NCBI GenBank assembly: GCA_041684965.1
Contig: JAWLGR010000005.1
Coordinates: 62,001 to 126,000 of the forward strand
Direction of reading: 5' to 3'
Source: Mariniphaga sp041684965
GTDB taxonomy: Bacteria > Bacteroidota > Bacteroidia > Bacteroidales > Prolixibacteraceae
DNA: 64,000 nucleotides
Both the position numbers and the translations under genes were made by a program. This document shows positions 53,905-62,361 of the stretch, one piece after another. Below the pieces are notes generated by a model. The model saw only the letters and a program-made list of their open reading frames with translations. It searched no databases and had not been told where the DNA came from. How positions within the stretch are numbered: position 1 is the stretch's first letter; the number at the start of each line of letters is the position of its first letter.

Positions 53905-53940
53905 ATAAGAGCCCGATATCACACAGGCTCTTATCAAATT
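53905..53940 (-). terminator. hairpin after 1316-residue T9SS gene
   Basis: Arms ATAAGAGCC (53905-53913) and GGCTCTTAT (53926-53934) with a 12-nt loop, 45 nt past the stop at 53979. On the minus strand it is followed by TTTTAACAG. Confidence 0.75.
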
Positions 53941-53978
53941 AACGTAAATTTAAATAATTAGAAACCAAAAACCACTTT

Positions 53979-56900
53979 TTATCTTCTGATTATCTTAAAT
54001 TGTTCCAGGAGCCGGGAATTCCTTGTTAGCACAACCAGGTACATACCAGCCGGTTGATTTTCCAGAGAAATTGCTTCTAAATTCGAAGAAGTTTTTATAT
54101 CCCTGATTAATACTCCAGTCTGATTAAACACCTGGATGCGGGTTCCCTGTTCCAAACCGCTTATATTTACTTTTCCCAAAGTCGGATTTGGGTAAGCCAG
54201 GATGTTCTTTTCTTTAAACGTATTGACAGAAGTAAAAACATCAATAGCATACATAACAACAATTTTTCCATCCGAAGAAGTAACTTTAAGCCAATCTCCC
54301 GGTACCAGTGCACCCGTTGTCTTTTCATCACCGTTTGCATCTACCACTATTGCAGTTGCACCCATTGCCGGCATTATCCTGGAGTAGAATTCTGAGACCT
54401 GGGTATTTTGCTCAGGTTGTGATATTGCATAATTAAGCTGGTCAACTGCATATACATTTGACAAAACATACGCAAGGTACGTGGCTTCAGGAATAAATTG
54501 AGTACGCAGCATCGAAAGATGATAAATCCGCGTTACCAATTCATTTTCTGAAGTTACAACCACTTTATCATCATCGTAAAGACTGCCTTCTGTTCGCTCA
54601 TGTCCCATTTTATCCACTACCTTCAAAGTGGCACCGGTAGCAGGTATCAGATTGGAAAGCAATGTTTGAGCATAGGTGCCGCGGGGAATAAACTGAATAA
54701 GATTATTAGCCTGCGACACGGAATACACATCAGAAAGAACAAATGCATCATCTTCAGTAGAAGAAGGCAGTAATTGATAGACAATCCGGGTAATACCATC
54801 TTCAGCCAGTACATCCAGATAGGTATCTGAATTTACTGTCACATCCACATAGGTAGTATCATAATTGAGTCTTTTCAAAGGTATATAGGCTCCATTGCTG
54901 TTGATAGCATCTACAGTAGCCCCCATTGGAACATTGATGTTGTTTAAAATAGTTCTTAATCTTGTTCCATATTCAAATCCTGAAATAGAACCCATTCCTG
55001 CCTCAGCTGTCTGTCCGGATGCTACAGCTGAATTTTCAATTGTAATATCGTAAATTGTGGATGTTAGTGTGGCATCAGAATTTAATCCCTGTTCAGAAAC
55101 CTCAATGGTGTATTGAGTGAAGTTGGAACTGTCGGCTGACATAACAAGCAGTATGTCTTCATTATTTAATAAGGCAGCATCTGCGAGTTTTGAATCATCA
55201 GCTTTTGATTTAACAGTAAGTTCCTGGTTTTCATCATCTTTTATAATATTTCCCAGGAAAGTTGCTACGGTAGTACCGGTTTTTATTCCCCTTATCTCTT
55301 CATTCATCGAATAACCATCACTGATTTTATAAACCACTGAGCTAACAGTTGATTTATATTGTGTAGGTTCAATCATGTAATGCTTATTCATATTAAATGC
55401 AGTATGATTTCTGGCGCGCAATCCCGGCCAGGGACTCAAATCAGGGTTCCTCTCCCAATAAGGTTCATCATACAGCATCCATTCACTATCTTCCGGTGTA
55501 ATACCATTTGAACCGCCATTGACCGGGTTCGGGAACTGAACTTCCGGTTTACGGACGTGTGTTAACCATTGGCCGCTAAGGGGTACATTTGCAATCCGGA
55601 CATTGGAACCATCTTCATTAACCAGGGCTTCAACCACCTGGAAATCATTTGGATCAGTGACTGGTTTCAATCCTTGTTTTATAGAATCGTTTAAAATTTT
55701 AAACATATAAATCCCACTTGTCCTGCCCAGACTCACACAGTTATCGTTGTATCCCTCGCTGTAAAATTCACCCCAGGGATTGGAAAAAGTAGGATCATCC
55801 GGACGTAATATGAAACCGATATCAACCCATTCGCCAGAAGGTCTATTATCCGGACCCAGTCCCAATGAGCGCCAGGGAGCGATATTTGGTATAGCACGGG
55901 CAGTTTGTAAATAGGCCATTACAAAGCATTCTCCAGGTTGAACGATTGAGTTTACAGCCAAATCCGGCTCCAGAATTCCGGGATTAATGGCCCAATCCAA
56001 TTCAGAAACATACTTATAACCGGGCACGTATTTTCTGAACCTGCGGAAATAATCCGATTCAGTTGAGTAATTCCTGATTGTTGATCCAAGATCTGCTGAA
56101 ACAGCTCCGGCAATCATATAATCACTTAAATCAAGAGGTTGGTTTCCGGGATTGTAAATTTCCAGTATGTAAAACCGGTTTTGATCCCCGCTAAGGTATT
56201 CAGAAAATATAGGATCAGCATAATAAGGCTGAACTTTGGAAGGATCTTTCCCCTTAACCAGTTCAATATTGTATTGAACGGTTGAGGTTTTATCTGCAGC
56301 GGTTACAATAAATGAGACGGTTCTGTTTTCCTTATTCCCTGTTAATGATGTAGCTCTTTTAACTTCAACTGTTGCGTTTAAATTTTGGGGAGAGGCCACC
56401 AAATGAGGGATTCTGTCTACTTCAAAAGGAACTTCAAGTCTGTATTCAGTAGTGGCACTGCTGAAATTAGGGATTGTATCCCCGATCCACCCATAAATTC
56501 CTCTTAGATCAACAGGAATATCAGGCCAGGTAATGCAGGCTAAATTTGCATTTGTACTGGCCCGGTAAGGCTGCAATTGCAGGAAGTATTCTTTTGTACT
56601 TCCATTTTGTGCAGTTACTTTTAATTTATCTCCATTTTTTAGATCGGGTCTTACTACCTCATCAACCCAAACAAATTCCCAGGTGGCATTTTCAGGTTTT
56701 TCAAGACGTTTTATCAATGAATCTGTCCTGAGAGCAAATGGTAAACCATGATTTACTCCTGTAATTGTATCTGTACCATGTTCATGAGTGGTTACTCTGG
56801 GCCACGAATCAATACCGATTTGTGTGCGTGTAGTAACTGGACCTGTTGCCTGAGGCAGCCTTAGGGTCTTGTAGTCTTTAGGCACAACAATTTTTACATC

Positions 56901-57929
56901 CGCGGTCGGAGGACTTACCACGATATCGAAAATAGCAGATGTTTTTTCATTGCCGCATACAATAACTTCAAGCTTATCACCTGTTCTTACTGACCTGTAT
57001 AAAGAGTCTTCGTATACATCATTCAGATGGTAATGCCATACAACACCCGGCTTCTGTTTCATGTTACGCATAATGCCATCCAGCCTGCGGATGCCCCATG
57101 GTACCGTTAGCTTTTTATTTGGAAAGTCAACCTCAATTACATCTGATTCCAGGGTATTGGCATCCAGTACAAAATTTCCATGGTTGCCAACCGTCCACCA
57201 GACATCACGCCAAGTGTTATTTATTGTATAAGGAACCGGAATCCATTCTGAATCTTCGGCACCGACTCCTTTAGAATTGGCAAAATCAAGATTCCCTGTC
57301 TTTACAGTATATTTACGTACAATCGGTCCTCTGACTGTTGCCCTGTCAACCCCTGCCACAGCCCTGCCATCGTATTCTGGTGTGCCATCTATTACACCGT
57401 TAAACTGGTCGATTACTGCTGAATCCCCTGCCACAAAATGGTGTTCAATAAAATATAAATTATCTCCTCCCCACATACGTAAAAGATTCCAGTTTACTGT
57501 AATGCTATCGGTTTCATCACCTGCAGTTTCAGGCAAGTGCATTAACTTATCAGCCAAATCATACCACTGAGGATTTTTAGGGCGCTCATTTGCTCCCGGC
57601 GAATAGGGATCTCTTAGATATTCACGGGGACCAAAATCAAAAGCACTTGTTATTACATAAGAATCACCTGGTTTAAGGATATGATCGGGCAAAAACATTC
57701 TGTGACTTGAACTCCAGGGATCTTCCCATAAGTTCTCAGGTATGCTGAAGCTGCGGCCTCCCCCGAGTTTAAAATCCTTCAGATTAATATCTTCATTACC
57801 CATATTGGTAATCTCAACATAGGCATAGTCGTAATGACAAAAAGCTTCCGAAATTATTAAGTTTTTATAAGGCTCCTGTGCCTTCAAGATACCTGCAAAA
57901 ATTAAAAAAGAAAGTAGAAGTAGTTTCAT
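53979..57929 (-). CDS. giant T9SS cargo protein with lamin-tail domains
   Basis: 1316 residues with signal peptide (LLLLSFLIFAGILKAQ). A lamin-tail domain is near the N-terminus (about 18-85, LIISEAFCHYDYAYVEITNMGNEDINL). Another lies near 570-660 (FYILEIYNPGNQPLDLSDYM). From about 860 to 1240 come four 90-residue beta repeats, each opening LSxVYxV and closing with DGxxxxYxI. The last 75 residues are a type A sorting domain (LAYPNPTLGKVNISGL, IRDIKTSSNLEA, PAGMYLVVLTRNSRLLEQFKIIRR). It would be secreted by the type IX system and displayed at the cell surface, possibly binding glycans. The C-terminal 540 residues are closely matched by the partial gene at 62.4 kb. Confidence 0.88.
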   Translation of the reverse strand: MKLLLLSFLIFAGILKAQEPYKNLIISEAFCHYDYAYVEITNMGNEDINLKDFKLGGGRSFSIPENLWEDPWSSSHRMFLPDHILKPGDSYVITSAFDFGPREYLRDPYSPGANERPKNPQWYDLADKLMHLPETAGDETDSITVNWNLLRMWGGDNLYFIEHHFVAGDSAVIDQFNGVIDGTPEYDGRAVAGVDRATVRGPIVRKYTVKTGNLDFANSKGVGAEDSEWIPVPYTINNTWRDVWWTVGNHGNFVLDANTLESDVIEVDFPNKKLTVPWGIRRLDGIMRNMKQKPGVVWHYHLNDVYEDSLYRSVRTGDKLEVIVCGNEKTSAIFDIVVSPPTADVKIVVPKDYKTLRLPQATGPVTTRTQIGIDSWPRVTTHEHGTDTITGVNHGLPFALRTDSLIKRLEKPENATWEFVWVDEVVRPDLKNGDKLKVTAQNGSTKEYFLQLQPYRASTNANLACITWPDIPVDLRGIYGWIGDTIPNFSSATTEYRLEVPFEVDRIPHLVASPQNLNATVEVKRATSLTGNKENRTVSFIVTAADKTSTVQYNIELVKGKDPSKVQPYYADPIFSEYLSGDQNRFYILEIYNPGNQPLDLSDYMIAGAVSADLGSTIRNYSTESDYFRRFRKYVPGYKYVSELDWAINPGILEPDLAVNSIVQPGECFVMAYLQTARAIPNIAPWRSLGLGPDNRPSGEWVDIGFILRPDDPTFSNPWGEFYSEGYNDNCVSLGRTSGIYMFKILNDSIKQGLKPVTDPNDFQVVEALVNEDGSNVRIANVPLSGQWLTHVRKPEVQFPNPVNGGSNGITPEDSEWMLYDEPYWERNPDLSPWPGLRARNHTAFNMNKHYMIEPTQYKSTVSSVVYKISDGYSMNEEIRGIKTGTTVATFLGNIIKDDENQELTVKSKADDSKLADAALLNNEDILLVMSADSSNFTQYTIEVSEQGLNSDATLTSTIYDITIENSAVASGQTAEAGMGSISGFEYGTRLRTILNNINVPMGATVDAINSNGAYIPLKRLNYDTTYVDVTVNSDTYLDVLAEDGITRIVYQLLPSSTEDDAFVLSDVYSVSQANNLIQFIPRGTYAQTLLSNLIPATGATLKVVDKMGHERTEGSLYDDDKVVVTSENELVTRIYHLSMLRTQFIPEATYLAYVLSNVYAVDQLNYAISQPEQNTQVSEFYSRIMPAMGATAIVVDANGDEKTTGALVPGDWLKVTSSDGKIVVMYAIDVFTSVNTFKEKNILAYPNPTLGKVNISGLEQGTRIQVFNQTGVLIRDIKTSSNLEAISLENQPAGMYLVVLTRNSRLLEQFKIIRR

Positions 57930-58210
57930 AGCATGAGATTTTAGAATTGAATTTAAAATTATATTAATTTATCAATTAAATTTCCGAAATATAGTTGACA
58001 TTTCAAAATAAATTATTATACAATTCAATATGCTAAGCAGAATACTATTAGAAAGTTCTAATAATTTGATTGTCAAAATTTTATGATTAAAACCCTTGAG
58101 GTTTAATAAAAGAAGTTTATGGGTTATACTTCCTCCCCATCATATGTAGATAAATTATTATATTTTACCCTTTATAAAGTATGTAATTAACCGTAGGAAA
58201 ACATTTTTGC

Positions 58211-59674
58211 TTATTCTGATTTTATAAGTTTTCCAAAAGTGTGCTTCTCCATTATGCTGAAAATATAAATAAGGTTTCTCTGATTTAAAGAGGGTATATA
58301 TTCCACAACCTGTTTTTTGCCGGCAAATAGGGGCCCATCGTAGGCAGTCCCGATTCTTTCCCCCAAAAAATTATAAACCATTAATGTCCCTTTTCCTGAA
58401 ACTCCTGATTCAATTTCAAACAGAATTTTGTCAATGTATGGATTGGGATAAGCTTTTACCTGGATGCCTGAATGTCCGGGTTTTTTTATCTGGTTCCTGG
58501 AATTTACAACTGATTGGTATTCATATGCCCCCACATCAATTAGACTGTCAGTATCTCTTGGCTTCTGGCTAACTGGATGTACGTATTCATAAACCGGAGT
58601 TAAAACATAGCCTTTTGTGGTATCGGGTTGTATCCCTTTATCAATAGCAGGAGAATTTAATGTCAGATTATAATTGTATTCCTTATGGTTAACAAAACCT
58701 GCAGCAGGCAGGTTGGGTAAAGAAATGTTATTGTTTAATTTTGTAGTCTGGGCTTCCCCCTGCAGGATGTTGCCATAACCAACAAACAAATTGTTCTGTG
58801 CCAGGTATTCATTCATGCCGGTTTTTACATCAACAAAAAGACCGCGCCCCTGAATTTCATTTACTATCGTATTATTAATAAGATACAGGTTATGCGGAGC
58901 CGGGTTGGATAAACCTTCCAGACCATATCCTATCATGCCGGAATTCGAGGTTAATGGTCCCTGCTGAATCTGATTTCCTATTAATATGGCTACACCACCA
59001 TTTGGCAGATCAATTTCCCTGCTCGCTGTTCCATTTGATTCATTTCCTATCCGGTTATAGTATATAAAATTATTGGCAGCACGGCTCTTCAGTTCATGGC
59101 CTACTTTGGCATGATGAGAGTAATTAAATGAAAAGGTAAGGCTTCTGATATTCCCAATGTAGAGGTTGTGTGAATATCCGTCGCCGAATCCGTTGTGAGC
59201 AAATTCAGAGAATTCAATCACCAAATCGCTGGAGGCACCTCCTCCCCCCAATATTCCATTATCGTTGTTATGAAAATAACAGTTACGGACAATTAATCCT
59301 ACACCCTCCTGGCGAATTCCTGCCCAGTTTTTATCCCTTTCTGTTGGATCCTTACAATTGGAAAACTCAATATTCTCAACGGTAGTATTGTTGCCTGAAA
59401 TAACCCATATTGCTTTTCTGCCATAAGCCGTTTGTTCTGCATTTAAATGGGCTCCATTCCCCAGACCCCGCAATACAAGATTGTGCTTTGTCCATCTTGC
59501 AACATCTTTTAAATAAACACCTTCATCAATTTCCACCGTATCTCCATCCTGTACCAGATTAGATACCTGACTTGGTTTTTTGTATATATGGTTCAGGCCA
59601 ACCTTCCACAAGGCTGCATCAACATTTACTGTGCACAAAATCATACCCACGAACAATGGATAAATTATTTTCAT
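58211..59674 (-). CDS. T9SS-secreted parallel beta-helix protein
   Basis: 487 residues. Signal peptide (IYPLFVGMILCTVNVDA). The body is a right-handed parallel beta-helix (about 40-390), with repeated N-rich turns (NNTTVENIEFSNCKD; GLIVRNCYFHNNDNGIL; NLYIGNIRSLTFSFNYSHHA; HNLYLINNTIVNEIQG). GHELKSRAANNFIYYNRI near residue 198 has the Lys and Arg placed as in PL6-type (chondroitinase-B-like) lyases, but I do not claim catalysis. The C-terminus is a sorting domain (VKAYPNPYIDKILFEIES ... HTFGKLIKSE). It lies between the giant T9SS gene and a heparinase-like gene on the same strand. Confidence 0.85.
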   Translation of the reverse strand: MKIIYPLFVGMILCTVNVDAALWKVGLNHIYKKPSQVSNLVQDGDTVEIDEGVYLKDVARWTKHNLVLRGLGNGAHLNAEQTAYGRKAIWVISGNNTTVENIEFSNCKDPTERDKNWAGIRQEGVGLIVRNCYFHNNDNGILGGGGASSDLVIEFSEFAHNGFGDGYSHNLYIGNIRSLTFSFNYSHHAKVGHELKSRAANNFIYYNRIGNESNGTASREIDLPNGGVAILIGNQIQQGPLTSNSGMIGYGLEGLSNPAPHNLYLINNTIVNEIQGRGLFVDVKTGMNEYLAQNNLFVGYGNILQGEAQTTKLNNNISLPNLPAAGFVNHKEYNYNLTLNSPAIDKGIQPDTTKGYVLTPVYEYVHPVSQKPRDTDSLIDVGAYEYQSVVNSRNQIKKPGHSGIQVKAYPNPYIDKILFEIESGVSGKGTLMVYNFLGERIGTAYDGPLFAGKKQVVEYIPSLNQRNLIYIFSIMEKHTFGKLIKSE

Positions 59675-59780
59675 ATTAATTATTCTTATTGTTTATAATT
59701 TAAAATTCTATTGCTGAATTATGAAGGAAGGATTTTTCTATTCCTTCTATGGTTCAATTTTCCCTTTTCACAAATAAAGG

Positions 59781-62186
59781 CTATTCTGCGAGCACCTGAA
59801 TATTTCTGTCTCCAATATTATTATCCTCAAAAATTAAAATGCCTGCCTGCGTCGTTTGATACCGGCCAAAATCTTTCCCGTTAACTGATATTTTCACCCG
59901 CTTATCTGGTTCAAGCTCAGTCAAAACATGAATAGTTGGTTCTTTTGATTTAAGTTTATAGCTGACAGGTAATTGAATATTCCCCGATGTATCGCTATTT
60001 ATGCTACTTTGGTTAAATAAAACCACATAATTTTTATTTCCTGACAAAATATGTGCACCATCCATTTTCTTACCATCTGATGAGATATATTCAGTCTCTA
60101 TGGGTGTTTTTTTATCGGCATTTGTGATTTCCAATGTATGGAGAAATACAGTACTTGTTTCAGGGCTTGCCGTACTTGTTTCCATCCGCCAGTTACCTGG
60201 TTCAATAATAGGATCAAACGGCCTGGAATTTGGAAAGTCTTTATCAGCAAACCGGTTGTAATATTCATACCCGGGACCTCCTATTACAGTGATTTCTCTT
60301 CTTTCGGGCAATAGAGATTTGATATTTAATGCTCCCGAATATTCAACTGTCCTGCCACCAAACTCTATTATATCTGTCCGCTCAGATCGGACATTGCTGT
60401 CACCTCCATAAGTGCTTATACCAGTTCCGGGAATTTTACCATTAACCATCGGCGCTTTTTCAAAGTGAAGCAACCAATATTTTTTTAATGGCTTATTAGA
60501 AACCACCCGGTCTTTAACGACTAAAAAATCAGCATCCGGCAAATACATCAACTGCCTGTCCATCCACTTTACTTTCTCACCGTAAGCTTTTGTAAGATCT
60601 GTTTTTACATAATTATACCGGTTCGATGCACGGTCGTAATCAAAAGCAAGTACATCGGCTGTATTTAATCCGTCCTCATCTTTTTGGGACATAAATTGTT
60701 GCCAGTTTTTGTGATTCTGTTTTCCTATCTGCACCTGCTGGCCCCCGTCAGGATAAATAGTAGTTCCACTTGTTCCTTTCCATGGCTCTTCCTCCGGGTC
60801 GTATACCAGCACACAATTATGGGCAAGGGTTCTGGTAGAATAATTTGCCCAGTTGTCACCATACATTGGGCTGCCATAACCACCACCATCGACAATTAAT
60901 CCGCCATTTTTATAGATGAGAAAATGTCCCTTATCGAGGTGTTGATGATGCGTATACTGATCTCCGCTTATATAGGTAATCAGTGTGCCATTTTCATTCC
61001 AGCTGTTCCGGAACATAATGTGTTCGTAGGCATCCTTTCCGAGGCGCATTACTTTAGGCAGGGTTTTATAGGAGGGCTCTGAAGGAAGTTTTGAATTAAA
61101 GCTAACCATCATCAGCCATCTGTTTGAAGAATTTACAAGGGGCTGAGGAAAGAAATTCTCCATTTCCTGTGAAAAGGAGCTAACCTGGCCCTGAAGCTCA
61201 ACATCATCTATTTCTGAAGCCAGTAACTCAAGAAGCGGACGCATAAAGCGGCCCGTAGGAACAACGGTGCCCAAAACATCACCAATCCGTTCAAGGGTAA
61301 AGTCAGGCCTGAAATTCGCAACAACAAACTTTGCCATTGGTTTCAGAAAATTTCCGTACCGGCTTCTTATCACTTCAAAGTAATCGGTGTCAGTAGAAGT
61401 GGTAAGCCCCCTTAATGTCATCAGTAATGGATAAAATACCACAAACGGAGTGTAATGATTGCCTTCTCCCCATGTTCCTTCCTTTTGCTGCAACGCTTCC
61501 AGTAACATGTTTTCTCCGGTAAGCATATTATTGACTAGCTGCATAAACTCTAGCGACTTTTGTGTCATTTCTTCGCTTTCTCCGTATATAGCTATGGCAG
61601 CCATTGACACACCATACATAGATACAATCGAGTAATTGTGGTTAATAGAAGGAGACCTCACCCCTCCCTTCAAATGTTCAGCTCCTTCTAAAAGCTTTTC
61701 AGAGATTTTTTTTGCCATCTCATCAGGAAGCGCATCACGGACCCAGTCAAAAGCAATTGCACTATGATAAACGGCTGCTGCGGTGGAAGTATGTTCCCGG
61801 TAAGGGATATCGGTATTTGCAAGACGTTCTCCAACTGCCAGAGCAAGTTCTTTGTTTCCTGTCAGAAGATAATTCATAGCCATTGACATATTACCTCCAC
61901 CTCTCCTTCCATCTTCAAGCTGAATCCATTCACTATAAGCCGGGTCCTTTGCTTTTGATTTCAGTTCGGAAAGTGTAAGTCCTCTGCCCAGCTTTGCCTC
62001 ATCAGATCTGACAAATAACCGAGGCCTGAATTCAGAAATCTGCTGAATCTCCACATCAATATTAAGGAAATTTTGTAAGCTTAATTGTGCTTGCAGTCCG
62101 GTTTGATTTCTACCTGCTTCTGAACTTTTAACAATAAAAATATTACTGAATAAACAGAGCACTATATAAGAGATTATTTTTTTCAT
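59781..62186 (-). CDS. heparinase II/III family polysaccharide lyase
   Basis: 801 residues. Signal peptide (MKKIISYIVLCLFSNIFIVKSSEA). Toroid domain with YREHTSTAAAVYHSAIAFDWV, RSPSINHNYSIVSMYG and GTWGEGNHYTPFVVFYP (about 140-260). Beta domain with GDQYTHHQHLDKGHFLIYKNGGLIVDGGGYG (about 410-440), whose His cluster marks the active site of this family, and ERREITVIGGPGYEYYNRF. It should be a periplasmic lyase of acidic polysaccharide. Not clearly homologous in close detail to the other heparinase-like gene here; they belong to separate subgroups. Confidence 0.9.
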   Translation of the reverse strand: MKKIISYIVLCLFSNIFIVKSSEAGRNQTGLQAQLSLQNFLNIDVEIQQISEFRPRLFVRSDEAKLGRGLTLSELKSKAKDPAYSEWIQLEDGRRGGGNMSMAMNYLLTGNKELALAVGERLANTDIPYREHTSTAAAVYHSAIAFDWVRDALPDEMAKKISEKLLEGAEHLKGGVRSPSINHNYSIVSMYGVSMAAIAIYGESEEMTQKSLEFMQLVNNMLTGENMLLEALQQKEGTWGEGNHYTPFVVFYPLLMTLRGLTTSTDTDYFEVIRSRYGNFLKPMAKFVVANFRPDFTLERIGDVLGTVVPTGRFMRPLLELLASEIDDVELQGQVSSFSQEMENFFPQPLVNSSNRWLMMVSFNSKLPSEPSYKTLPKVMRLGKDAYEHIMFRNSWNENGTLITYISGDQYTHHQHLDKGHFLIYKNGGLIVDGGGYGSPMYGDNWANYSTRTLAHNCVLVYDPEEEPWKGTSGTTIYPDGGQQVQIGKQNHKNWQQFMSQKDEDGLNTADVLAFDYDRASNRYNYVKTDLTKAYGEKVKWMDRQLMYLPDADFLVVKDRVVSNKPLKKYWLLHFEKAPMVNGKIPGTGISTYGGDSNVRSERTDIIEFGGRTVEYSGALNIKSLLPERREITVIGGPGYEYYNRFADKDFPNSRPFDPIIEPGNWRMETSTASPETSTVFLHTLEITNADKKTPIETEYISSDGKKMDGAHILSGNKNYVVLFNQSSINSDTSGNIQLPVSYKLKSKEPTIHVLTELEPDKRVKISVNGKDFGRYQTTQAGILIFEDNNIGDRNIQVLAE

Positions 62187-62286
62187 AGTTCGTCTAGATT
62201 TTAGAATATTTTATAAATATAAATTTTTTTTGAATAAAACAGGTCTATAATGTAATAACATGCAATCACAGCACCAGCTGGACTCA

Positions 62287-62330
62287 AACAAAATAAGTGG
62301 CTGTTTTTTTAGGCAACCACTTATTTGTTC
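62287..62330 (-). terminator. intrinsic terminator after partial T9SS gene
   Basis: Arms AAATAAGTGGCTG (62291-62303) and CAACCACTTATTT (62314-62326), 10-nt loop. On the minus strand the hairpin is followed by TTTTGTTTG. The stop of the T9SS gene is at 62362. Confidence 0.8.
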
Positions 62331-62361
62331 CTGATGGAAGTTTGAAATTAATATTTCATTT

